Shown here in pieces: positions 52,478 through 60,193 of a stretch of DNA of 64,000 bases. The notes beneath the pieces are model-generated. The model was not told the DNA's origin. It worked only from the letters and a program-made list of their open reading frames with translations, and did not search any database. A program made the position numbers and the translations under genes. How positions within the stretch are numbered: the first letter of the stretch is position 1; every line of letters begins with the position of its first letter. Origin of the DNA: Mycolicibacterium iranicum (GTDB lineage Bacteria; Actinomycetota; Actinomycetes; Mycobacteriales; Mycobacteriaceae); NCBI RefSeq assembly GCF_001650495.1, contig NZ_LWCS01000020.1, forward strand, positions 56,043 through 120,042. The letters run 5' to 3'.

Positions 52478-54277
52478 ATGACCACTGGACCGATAGTCAT
52501 CGTCGGCGCCGGGGCTGCGGGTTGCACTCTGGCGCTGCTGCTGGCTCGTCGGGAGGTCCCGACCATTGTCGTGGAGCAGCGGAGCGATACGCGTCTGCAC
52601 CCGGCTGCACACGTCATCAATGCCCGCACACTCGAGATCTGGGGCGAGGCGTCGCCTCACCTGGTGCGGGCCTTGGAATCGATCACACCGCCCATCGATA
52701 CGGTGAACCTGATTCGATGGTGCACCGACCTACGCAGTGCTCCGATCGGCGAGATCGACCTGCTGTCACAACCTGAACGGCTTGAGGAAGTACGTCGGCA
52801 CAGCCCTTACTTGATATCGCACATCGGACAGCATCTCCTGATGCCGGCCCTGTGGGAAGCCCTGGAAAGCCAGCAGTTGATCGACTTCCGACGCACCTGC
52901 CGAGCCGAGATGACCGGCACGTCACTCATCTTGCGCTCCCCCGGAAATCCACCGACGCAGTTGGTTCCACGGTTCGTCATCGCAGCCGACGGAGCCAACA
53001 GCACCCTGCGGGACGCAGCCGGTATCGCGATGACCGGACCTGTCCTGGCCAACATGGGCAGCGTCTTCTTCCACGCACCGGGCCTCTACCCCCAGGGTGC
53101 GGACCGGCCGTTGCTGAGTTGGATCTACCATCCGCACTTCAGCGGTGTGTTGATCGCTCACGCCGACGACGACTACGTGCTGATGACGCCGTATCTGCAT
53201 CCCGCACAGGCAATCGCGCGACGCAGCCGCGAATACTGGGCGCAGCGGCTGCCCAACGTCATCGGCACCACAGCTTACGAGATCAGGTCCACCGGGACCT
53301 GGACCATGACCTCTCAGATAGCAGACACGTTCCGTCAAGACTCGCTCCTGCTGATCGGCGATGCGGCACATCGTTTTCCGCACACCGGTGGATTCGGGCT
53401 CAACAGCGGTGTCCAGGATGCCCACAATCTGGCCTGGAAGCTTGCTGCAGTACAGCAGTTCGGCGCTCCCGAGTCTTTGCTCGACACCTATGAGATAGAA
53501 CGCAAGCCTGTGATCACGCGGTTCGCCGCACAGAGCACCTCCAACCATTTCAAACTCGACGAGGTCACCGCCGCCCTCGGAATCACCAACCGCGCGTTGC
53601 ACCAAGCCACCGAGCTCATGTCCACGAAGTGGCTGTCACGAATTCCCGATCGCGTCATGGCCGCCGCCGCCGAGGGTTTGACGCGGGCTCAACTATCGCG
53701 CACCAATAGGCTTTTGCGAGACGACTCGCGGGGACGGCAGTTGCGACAGGCGATGGCCGAAGCCATCCCCAACCAGGAAGAACACTTCGTCGCCAGCGGC
53801 CTGGAATTCGGCTACACCTACGACGGCCCGCTGATCGACACCGCCACCGAAGGACCTTGCCCCGACGGCGATGTTTCCCGCTACCACCCCACCACGCGGC
53901 CCGGTGCGCGGCTGCCGCACACCTTCGTGCTCGACGACCGCGGTGATATCACCCCACTGCACGACGTGATCAACACGGACGGGCTGACCCTGTTCACGAC
54001 CGACTGCACCGGGTGGACTGAGGCCGTGAACCAGTCCTCCATCGACGTGCCGATCGTCGTCACCGCCGTGACGCCGCCCACCGAAGATGCACGAGAGGCT
54101 GTATTCGGTCTGCTCGAGATCCGCGAGGGAGGTGCCGTACTTGTGCGACCCGACGGACACGTCGTCTGGCGCACCCACACTGGTCCCGCTCAGGCCGTGG
54201 ACGGGCTGCAGAACTTTCTTCACGCCTCCTGGGCCACGCTCTATCGAGGCGCCGGTGTAATTCGGGAGTGCCGATGA
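52478..54277 (+). CDS. FAD-dependent aromatic hydroxylase (PHBH/MhpA-type)
   Basis: Class A flavoprotein monooxygenase of 599 aa. It has the GxGxxG FAD fold IVIVGAGAAGCTLALLLAR, the GARMAR-like HVINARTLEIW, the VIAADGANSTLRDAAGI motif and the DSLLLIGDAAHRFPHTGGFG GD motif followed by SGVQDAHNLAWKLA. The C-terminal 170 residues are a thioredoxin-like domain as in MhpA/phenol hydroxylases, ending VVWRTHTGPAQAVDGL. It hydroxylates an aromatic ring using NAD(P)H and oxygen. Its stop overlaps the next gene by 4 bp. Confidence 0.9.
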   Translation: MTTGPIVIVGAGAAGCTLALLLARREVPTIVVEQRSDTRLHPAAHVINARTLEIWGEASPHLVRALESITPPIDTVNLIRWCTDLRSAPIGEIDLLSQPERLEEVRRHSPYLISHIGQHLLMPALWEALESQQLIDFRRTCRAEMTGTSLILRSPGNPPTQLVPRFVIAADGANSTLRDAAGIAMTGPVLANMGSVFFHAPGLYPQGADRPLLSWIYHPHFSGVLIAHADDDYVLMTPYLHPAQAIARRSREYWAQRLPNVIGTTAYEIRSTGTWTMTSQIADTFRQDSLLLIGDAAHRFPHTGGFGLNSGVQDAHNLAWKLAAVQQFGAPESLLDTYEIERKPVITRFAAQSTSNHFKLDEVTAALGITNRALHQATELMSTKWLSRIPDRVMAAAAEGLTRAQLSRTNRLLRDDSRGRQLRQAMAEAIPNQEEHFVASGLEFGYTYDGPLIDTATEGPCPDGDVSRYHPTTRPGARLPHTFVLDDRGDITPLHDVINTDGLTLFTTDCTGWTEAVNQSSIDVPIVVTAVTPPTEDAREAVFGLLEIREGGAVLVRPDGHVVWRTHTGPAQAVDGLQNFLHASWATLYRGAGVIRECR

Positions 54278-56601
54278 GTCCGTCCCGGGATCTGTCGGCC
54301 CCGACGGGGGCCGACAGCGACGCCCTGCACAGCATCACCGACGCGGTGCTGTGGCTGTCCACCGCGATCGTTCACCACGCAAACCGGGTCAGGCCCAACC
54401 CGACCGGAATGAAAGTCGGTGGCCACCAAGCATCCTCGGCATCGATGGTGGCGATCATGACGTCGTTGTGGTTCGAGCACCTTCAACCGGGCGACAGGGT
54501 GTCGGTGAAACCGCATGCATCGCCGGTGCTGCACGCCATCAATTACCTGCTTGGCGAACTCGACGAGTCGTACCTCACGACGCTGCGTGAGTTCGGGGGC
54601 CTACAGAGTTACCCGAGCCGCTCGAAGGATCCCGACCCTGTCGACTACTCCACCGGATCGGTAGGAATCGGTGCCACCGCGCCGATCTGGGGTGCCTTTG
54701 CTCGCCGCTATGTTGATGCCACCCTGACCGCCACCGGCACCGGCCGTCAGTACTCCCTCGTCGGTGATGCCGAGCTCGATGAAGGCGCGGTGTGGGAAGC
54801 CATCCTGGATCCCTCAGTGCAGCACCTCGGGGAGGTTGTCTGGATCGTTGACATGAACCGCCAGTCCCTGGATCGTGTGGTGCCGAACATCGCTGCTGGA
54901 CGTCTTGAGTCGATGTTCTCCGCGGCCGGTTGGCAAGTTCTCACCATCAGGTTCGGTCTGCTTCTGGAGGATCTGTTCACGCGACCCGGCGGCCGTGCGT
55001 TGCGCCGCCGTATCGTGGACATGCCCAATCCCGAGTATCAACGTCTGCTGCGCTGCACAGCCCAGGAGTTGCGCGGTCGGCTGCCGGGTACGGACCGCGA
55101 CGCCGCCGAGATCACCTCCCTCATCACGGCGCTCGATGACTCCACCCTGACCGCCGCGATCCGCAACCTCGGTGGCCACGATCTGAACACGTTGCGCCAC
55201 GCCTACTCTCAGATCGACGACGCTCGTCCTACGGTCATCATTGCCTACACCATCAAGGGCTACGGCCTGCCCACCGAAGGGCATCCGCAGAATCATTCGT
55301 CATTGCTGACCGATACGCAGTACCGCGAACTGGCGACCGCGCTGGGTAAGGACACCGCGCGGCCGTGGGCCACGTTCGACCACGACAGCGCGCCGGGGCG
55401 ACTGTGCGCGGCCACCGCCGCACGATTGCGGCGTGACGCAGTACCGAGCGACGTCCCGCCAACGGTGCCTACCGATTTGGGCCGCACACCGCCCGCGGTC
55501 TCGACCACTCAGGCAGCCCTGGGACGCGCCCTGCTCGACCTCACCCGCCAAGCCCCGGAGGTCGCCCAGCGCGTTGTGACCGTCAGCCCCGACGTCAGCT
55601 CGTCAACCAACCTGGCCGGCTGGCTGAACAAGGTGGGAGTGTGGTCTACCGACGAGAGACACAACTGGTTCGACGACGACCGCGAGACCATCATGCACTG
55701 GCGCGAAAAGCCCACCGGGCAACACATGGAACTCGGTATCGCCGAAACCAACCTGGTGGGGCTGATCGGCGAGCTCGGCGCAACCTGGAGCAGGTGGGGC
55801 CAACCGCTGTTCCCCATCGGTGTGCTGTACGACCCGTTCGTCGAGCGGGCGCTGGAGCCGTGGTCCTACGGTATCTATGCCGGCGGCCAGTCCATCCTGG
55901 TCGGCACTCCGTCGGGTGTGACTCTCGCAGCCGAAGGCGGGGCCCACCAATCCATCAAGACGCCGTCGATCGGGCTCGAGCAGCCCGGCTGCGTCAGCTT
56001 CGAGCCGGCCTTCGCCGTCGAGGTCGAATGGGTGCTGATGGATTGCCTGTCACGGTTGGGACGCCCCGACGGCTCCTCGTCCTACCTGCGATTGTCGACC
56101 AGGCCGGTGCAGCAGGATCTCGCCGCAGTCCCCACCGATGCCGCCGCGCGGGAACGCCGACGCCGACAAGTAGTCGCCGGCGGCTATGTCTTGCGAAGAT
56201 GCTCAGACCAACCCGCCGTCACCCTCGTCGCCGTCGGCGCGATGATCACCGAAACGCTGACCGCTGCAGACAGATTGGCCCACATCGGCCTCGCAGCCGA
56301 CGTCGTATGCGTCACCAGTCCCGGTCTGCTGTTCGAGGCAGTGCAGGCGCGTCATGGCCTCGCTGACGGCCCATCGTGGATATTGGAGCAGATCCTTCCT
56401 CCCGACCGTGCTGCGCCTATGGTCGCTGTCCTCGACGGACATCCACACACCCTGACCTTCCTCGGCACGGTCAATCGCGTACCGATCAAGTCGCTGGGCG
56501 TCAGTCGATTCGGGCAAGTCGGATCGCTTGACGCGGTGTACAAATACCACGGCATCGACACCGACAGCATCGTGCGCGCCGCCCTCGATCTGATTGCCTG
56601 A
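54274..56601 (+). CDS. Thiamine-diphosphate enzyme, AceE-like (pyruvate dehydrogenase E1 type) transketolase-fold
   Basis: 775-aa homodimeric E1/transketolase-like protein. The N-terminal TPP domain has MKVGGHQASSASMVAIMTSLWF, the HASPVLHAINYLLGEL region and the GDAELDEGAVWEAILDP motif ending at VWIVDMNRQSLD (TPP/Mg site). The middle domain has GIAETNLVGLIGELG, where the catalytic Glu lies, and the C-terminal domain follows. It is shorter than AceE (about 890 aa), and no E2 or E3 gene is present. It is last in the aromatic operon and may decarboxylate a 2-oxo acid formed there. Confidence 0.82.
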   Translation: MSPSRDLSAPTGADSDALHSITDAVLWLSTAIVHHANRVRPNPTGMKVGGHQASSASMVAIMTSLWFEHLQPGDRVSVKPHASPVLHAINYLLGELDESYLTTLREFGGLQSYPSRSKDPDPVDYSTGSVGIGATAPIWGAFARRYVDATLTATGTGRQYSLVGDAELDEGAVWEAILDPSVQHLGEVVWIVDMNRQSLDRVVPNIAAGRLESMFSAAGWQVLTIRFGLLLEDLFTRPGGRALRRRIVDMPNPEYQRLLRCTAQELRGRLPGTDRDAAEITSLITALDDSTLTAAIRNLGGHDLNTLRHAYSQIDDARPTVIIAYTIKGYGLPTEGHPQNHSSLLTDTQYRELATALGKDTARPWATFDHDSAPGRLCAATAARLRRDAVPSDVPPTVPTDLGRTPPAVSTTQAALGRALLDLTRQAPEVAQRVVTVSPDVSSSTNLAGWLNKVGVWSTDERHNWFDDDRETIMHWREKPTGQHMELGIAETNLVGLIGELGATWSRWGQPLFPIGVLYDPFVERALEPWSYGIYAGGQSILVGTPSGVTLAAEGGAHQSIKTPSIGLEQPGCVSFEPAFAVEVEWVLMDCLSRLGRPDGSSSYLRLSTRPVQQDLAAVPTDAAARERRRRQVVAGGYVLRRCSDQPAVTLVAVGAMITETLTAADRLAHIGLAADVVCVTSPGLLFEAVQARHGLADGPSWILEQILPPDRAAPMVAVLDGHPHTLTFLGTVNRVPIKSLGVSRFGQVGSLDAVYKYHGIDTDSIVRAALDLIA

Positions 56602-56692
56602 TCCCGCAGTCGAGTAGCAACGGGTAGCGCCCGTCGGAAGGTCTCATGACCACTGAGGGACAACCCCGCCAACCGATTTCGGCGCGTCGGGC

Positions 56693-57055
56693 TTACGCAC
56701 TTGCGGTGATTCCGCGGACGAGCAATTGCACTCGTGCGGCGGCCTGGTCAACGCGCAGTCGCCCGGTGTCGCTGAGTGAGGTCAGCCCGTGCAGTGCTGC
56801 CCAGAACACCTCGGCCAGAGTGTCGGGGTCGCGGTCGCCCGCGACGCGGGCCAGGGTGTCTTCGGCCGTGTCACCGCTGACGCGCTCGATCGCGTGCCCG
56901 AGTTCGGCAAACCCGTCCAGGGCGACCGCGTCGGCGATCTGGTCCATCCCGCTGAAGTGCTTGTAGAGCACCGGCTGGGTGTACTCGATCACGGTGGACA
57001 GTCGACGCGCGCGCATCGCCCTCACCGTCGCGGGAGCCACCTGGTCGGCAGTCAA
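56693..57055 (-). pseudogene. Decayed TetR-family regulator gene
   Basis: The frame keeps recognisable TetR pieces: LTADQVAPATVRAM, then QPVLYKHFSGMDQIADAVAL and GFAELGHAIERVSG, then GDRDPDTLAEVFWAALHGL near the C-terminus. Compared with complete members as I recall them, residues before ATVRAM (helix 1) and about 50 residues between AEDTLAR and AGDRDP are missing, as if by in-frame deletions, and the HTH contains an irregular ARRLSTVIEY. An upstream start at 57151 adds only unrelated sequence. It probably no longer binds DNA properly. Confidence 0.5.
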
Positions 57056-57151
57056 CGTTGACAAGCCGGCAGACCTTGACCGGCAACGGGCGCTTGAGCC
57101 GGTCGCCGGACGGGAAGGGGGATTATTCCGTCTACCCCAGCTGCGGGGCAC

Positions 57152-57179
57152 TGTCCTTTTCGGGTGCAGGCCATTCGTC
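57152..57179 (+). promoter_or_regulatory. Possible ECF42 promoter before the DGPF-sigma operon
   Basis: TGTCCT (57152-57157) and CGTC (57176-57179), 18 nt apart, resemble the reported ECF42 autoregulated promoter (TGTCGA and CGA/TC). Four of six -35 bases agree. Transcription would start about 50 bp before the YciI-family gene. Confidence 0.3.
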
Positions 57180-57189
57180 TTTTTGATGT

Positions 57190-57208
57190 GATCCCCACAT
57201 GGGGGATC
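57190..57208 (+). promoter_or_regulatory. 7-bp perfect hairpin in the 5' leader
   Basis: GATCCCC (57190-57196) and GGGGATC (57202-57208) are exact complements around ACATG. It lies between the promoter candidate and the ribosome site (AGGAGAAGGAG) and could be an operator or an RNA stem. Confidence 0.45.
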
Positions 57209-57234
57209 CGCTGCCCTAGGAGAAGGAGATTCTG

Positions 57235-57585
57235 ATGCCGCAGTACGCAGCTCTCACCTACACCCCTGATGTCGACTGGTCGGCCCCCGAGCAGGCCGCC
57301 GAGATGGCCGAATACGGCACGTTCGGTCAGGCACACGCCGATGCCATCCGCGGCGGCGCCGCCCTGTACCCAACCACCACCGCCACCACGGTGCGGGTCC
57401 GCGGCGCTCGCGGCGGGGAGGTTGTGCTCAGCGACGGGCCCTACGCCGAGACCAAGGAGGCGCTGACCGGCTTCTACCTATTGGAAGCCGCGGACCTCGA
57501 CGAAGCACTACGCATTGCGGCCGACATCCCCGCCGCCTGGGGCGGAGCTGTCGAGGTCCGTCCCGTCATCGAATTCGGGGGATGA
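57235..57585 (+). CDS. YciI/DGPF-family protein
   Basis: 116-aa protein of the YCII-related (DGPF) family. The name-giving motif is LSDGPYAETKEALTGFYLLE. It also has QYAALTYTPDVDWS at the N-terminus and GGAVEVRPVIEF at the end. The fold is a ferredoxin-like dimer with a conserved acid/base pair. In actinobacteria DGPF proteins are encoded beside ECF42 sigma factors, as here, with a 4-bp overlap. The small-molecule or regulatory role is not known. Confidence 0.9.
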   Translation: MPQYAALTYTPDVDWSAPEQAAEMAEYGTFGQAHADAIRGGAALYPTTTATTVRVRGARGGEVVLSDGPYAETKEALTGFYLLEAADLDEALRIAADIPAAWGGAVEVRPVIEFGG

Positions 57586-58805
57586 CCGACGCCGACCGGG
57601 AGGTCGCCGACACGATCCGGACGGAGGGCGCGCGCATCCTGGCCACCCTGGTCCGGGTCGTCGGCGACCTGCACCTCGCCGAAGATGCCGTGCAGGAGGC
57701 CGCGATCCGGGCGCTCGCGCAATGGCCGATCAGCGGCGTGCCCGACTCACCCCGGGCGTGGCTGACGGTGACGGCACGGCGCGTCGCCGTCGACGTGATC
57801 CGTCGCGAAGGTCTGCGAGGAGTCAAGGAACGAGGCGCCATGGACCTCCAGTGGGACGACGAGCCGCCCGATCACGTCGTGCGCGACGATCTGCTGCGGC
57901 TGATCTTCACGTGCGGACACCCGGCGCTGTCGCTCGACGCGAGAGTCACCCTGGCGCTGCGGGTGCTCTGCGGTTTCTCGACCGCCCAGATCGCGTCTGT
58001 GCTGCTGGTCGGCGAGCCCGCGATCGCCAAGCGGCTCACCCGCACCCGCGCCAAGATCGCACGCGCCGGCATCCCCTATCACGTCCCCTCAGCCGGCGAA
58101 CTGCCACAGCGTCTGTCGGCAGTGTGCGCGGTCTTACACGCCATGTACACCCACGCCCACACCGCGACCGAGGGCCAACAGGTCACAGACACCGACGGCT
58201 GCGCAGAGGCAGTGCGGCTTTCGCAGCTACTCCACGAGTTGATGCCAGACGAGGCGACACCGATGGCCGTGTTGGCGCTGCTGCTGCTCACCGAGGCGCG
58301 CCGCAGCGCCCGCACCGATGCAGACGGAATCCCCGTCGCGCTCGCCGAACAGGACCGGTCGCAGTGGGACGCCGCGGCGATCGAGGAAGGACTTGGATTA
58401 CTCGACATGTCGCTGCGGCGCACCGACGGTCTGGCTGACCCGTACCAGCTGCAGGCCGCGATTGCCGCCCAGCACGCCATCGCCACGTCCTACAACGCCA
58501 CCGACTGGACGGAGATCGTCCGACTCTACGATCTGCTGCTCGAGGTGCTGCCGAGCCCGCCCGCGGCGCTAGCCCGCGCCGTCGCGGTGGCCGAGAGCCG
58601 TGGCGTCACAGCGGGTCTGGCCGCACTCGACGGGCTAGACCGCGACCACCGCTGGCACGCGGTGCGCGGTGAACTCCTGGCCCGCGACGGTCGATATGCC
58701 GACGCCGCCGACGAGGTCCGGCGATCGTTGGAAGGCGCGGTCAGTGAGGCCGAAGCGCACTACCGTCGGCGTCGCATCGACGAATGGGACCGATCGGCGC
58801 ACTGA
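57582..58805 (+). CDS. ECF42-type RNA polymerase sigma factor
   Basis: 407-aa extracytoplasmic-function sigma factor. Region 2 has GDLHLAEDAVQEAAIRALAQW, and region 4 reads FSTAQIASVLLVGEPAIAKR. The long C-terminal extension (about residues 180-400, DUF6596/TPR-like, with AVAVAESRGVTAGLAAL) is the hallmark of the ECF42 group, which lacks an anti-sigma factor and relies on that extension. It is translated together with the DGPF gene. Targets are likely this operon and other DGPF genes. Confidence 0.9.
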   Translation: MTDADREVADTIRTEGARILATLVRVVGDLHLAEDAVQEAAIRALAQWPISGVPDSPRAWLTVTARRVAVDVIRREGLRGVKERGAMDLQWDDEPPDHVVRDDLLRLIFTCGHPALSLDARVTLALRVLCGFSTAQIASVLLVGEPAIAKRLTRTRAKIARAGIPYHVPSAGELPQRLSAVCAVLHAMYTHAHTATEGQQVTDTDGCAEAVRLSQLLHELMPDEATPMAVLALLLLTEARRSARTDADGIPVALAEQDRSQWDAAAIEEGLGLLDMSLRRTDGLADPYQLQAAIAAQHAIATSYNATDWTEIVRLYDLLLEVLPSPPAALARAVAVAESRGVTAGLAALDGLDRDHRWHAVRGELLARDGRYADAADEVRRSLEGAVSEAEAHYRRRRIDEWDRSAH

Positions 58806-59236
58806 CCCGGGAGGTGCAGGATCATCGGTACCGCTGCAGGTATTGCCGACCTATGCGTCGACCATGCGATTCGATTCAGCTCCGCTCCCCTGGTCGAAAG
58901 GCACTGCTATGAAGGATGTTCCGTCCGACGACTAGCCCGGCTCTCGCGACGTCAATGACGATCCCGAACGAGGTGGGTACCCCCTCCCCGCACGATGTCG
59001 ATCTCCGCCCAAAGTCACGTCGGGCCGGCTAGCGCAATTTCTCGATCAGGACTGCCCAAGGCGCAGATCCGTTGTTCTACACGATTTTTCATCTGGGCGG
59101 TGGATCCGCCGACATCCGCCATTCCAGTTGGCATTCCGCCATCTGTATCGGCCACTGACAACCCAACCCAGGCAGCAGCGGTTTTAACTTCTCACCAGAC
59201 ATGGCGGACTGCGCCAGTCCGTAATCCTGACTCGCT
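58806..59236. other. Non-coding stretch with possible remnant
   Basis: No intact gene. A plus-strand frame near 59037-59160 reads RTAQGADPLFYTIFHLGGG and stops at once after CIGH; it looks like eroded coding sequence but I recognise no family. Confidence 0.35.
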
Positions 59237-59506
59237 AGTGCGGGGTTTCACAAGGTGGTTTTCCACGCCCAAGACGCAGGTGCTGAACTCCCGGTCCTAG
59301 ACAACCAGCTTGATGTCGCCTTCCTCGCCGATGTTCTCGGTGAGGTGAACGACAAATCTGCGTGTCTGAGTTCGCTCGCGCGGGTCCTCAAACCGCGAGG
59401 CGCGTTGATATTCCACGAGACGTTCCTCGTCCCGGACAGGCAGGGGTCCCTGGATCCAGAACGGCGGGGCAGGCCTGTGCAGGAGCAGTTGGCCAAGTTG
59501 GGTTAA
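59237..59506 (+). pseudogene. Methyltransferase C-terminal fragment
   Basis: The frame reads FHKVVFHAQDAGAELPVLD, then LDVAFLADVLGEVNDKSACL and SLARVLKPRGALIFHETF. This is the post-motif-I half of a class I SAM-dependent methyltransferase. The N-terminal SAM-binding half (GxGxG) is absent upstream, and the tail after RQGSLDPERRGRPV is abnormal. It is therefore a remnant rather than a working gene. Confidence 0.55.
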
Positions 59507-59916
59507 GACACTTCTTGATAACAACCGTATCCCAGTGAATTGCCGCCTATTGCGGCAGATGAATCAACGCCTGGCCACTTACTGGGACACCACTCCCCCG
59601 GTTGTGTTCGGCTGCGTTGCAACACTTTCCGTCCACCCCTCCGCTATGCGGACTCAACTCAGCCATGTCCCGTTGGGCTAACAGTGAGGAATACGCAGCA
59701 GTGTCTTCAGTCGGGTCAGATTTCAGCCGATGTCGACACCTCGGATTCCGCTGCAAGAAACGCGGTTCGGTATCTGCCCGGTGGAACGCCCACCCACACC
59801 CGGACGCCAGGCCTGCGGATCGCCGTCTTGAGCGGGTATCCACGTCGTCAAGAGGCCTGACTTCCAGGCGGTTTCGTGCGTCGAGACTGTCATGAACAGC
59901 GTAAAACATGTGCTGA
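59507..59916. other. Region with no recognisable gene
   Basis: Several overlapping open frames exist on both strands, but none shows family motifs, plausible ribosome sites or consistent codon use. Base composition is slightly lower in GC than in neighbouring genes. Confidence 0.4.
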
Positions 59917-59929
59917 CGCACATCCGTAA

Positions 59930-60096
59930 AGAATGTCGTGGAACCACACACGGACACACGTGAACCGCCCCGACACTTGGTGCTAGGCCAGTGCGCAGTC
60001 GAACTGGCGCGCGCTGATATCGAAGCGAAACGCAAAGACTTCGATCAATGGGAAGCCACTTCTGTGGGAGCCGACTTCCCGGATACGGAAACCTGA
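59930..60096 (+). pseudogene. Short-chain dehydrogenase C-terminal remnant
   Basis: About 55 codons end in REPPRHLVLGQCAVELARAD, then IEAKRKDFDQWEATSVGADF and PDTET, followed by a stop at 60094. This resembles the C-terminus of SDR-family oxidoreductases (PxRLVLG...WE..S...DFP). There is an in-frame stop just upstream and no Rossmann half, so only the tail of the gene has survived. Confidence 0.5.
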
Positions 60097-60141
60097 AGCA
60101 ACTCCTCAGTTTGCCGTCAGAATAGATGCAGGAATGCTGGA

Positions 60142-60173
60142 CCCCGGCAGGCTCGAAAGTGAGCCTGCCGGGG
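60142..60173. terminator. 13-bp perfect hairpin, terminator of the large secreted protein gene
   Basis: CCCCGGCAGGCTC (60142-60154) and GAGCCTGCCGGGG (60161-60173) are exact complements around GAAAGT. It lies just downstream of the minus-strand stop at 60194. Confidence 0.75.
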
Positions 60174-60193
60174 GTCTAGCTGAAGCCGCGGTG

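Noticed and set aside
58806..60193. Insertion sequence in the low-coding region
   Set aside because: I find no transposase frame, terminal inverted repeats or target duplication; the identifiable pieces are enzyme fragments.
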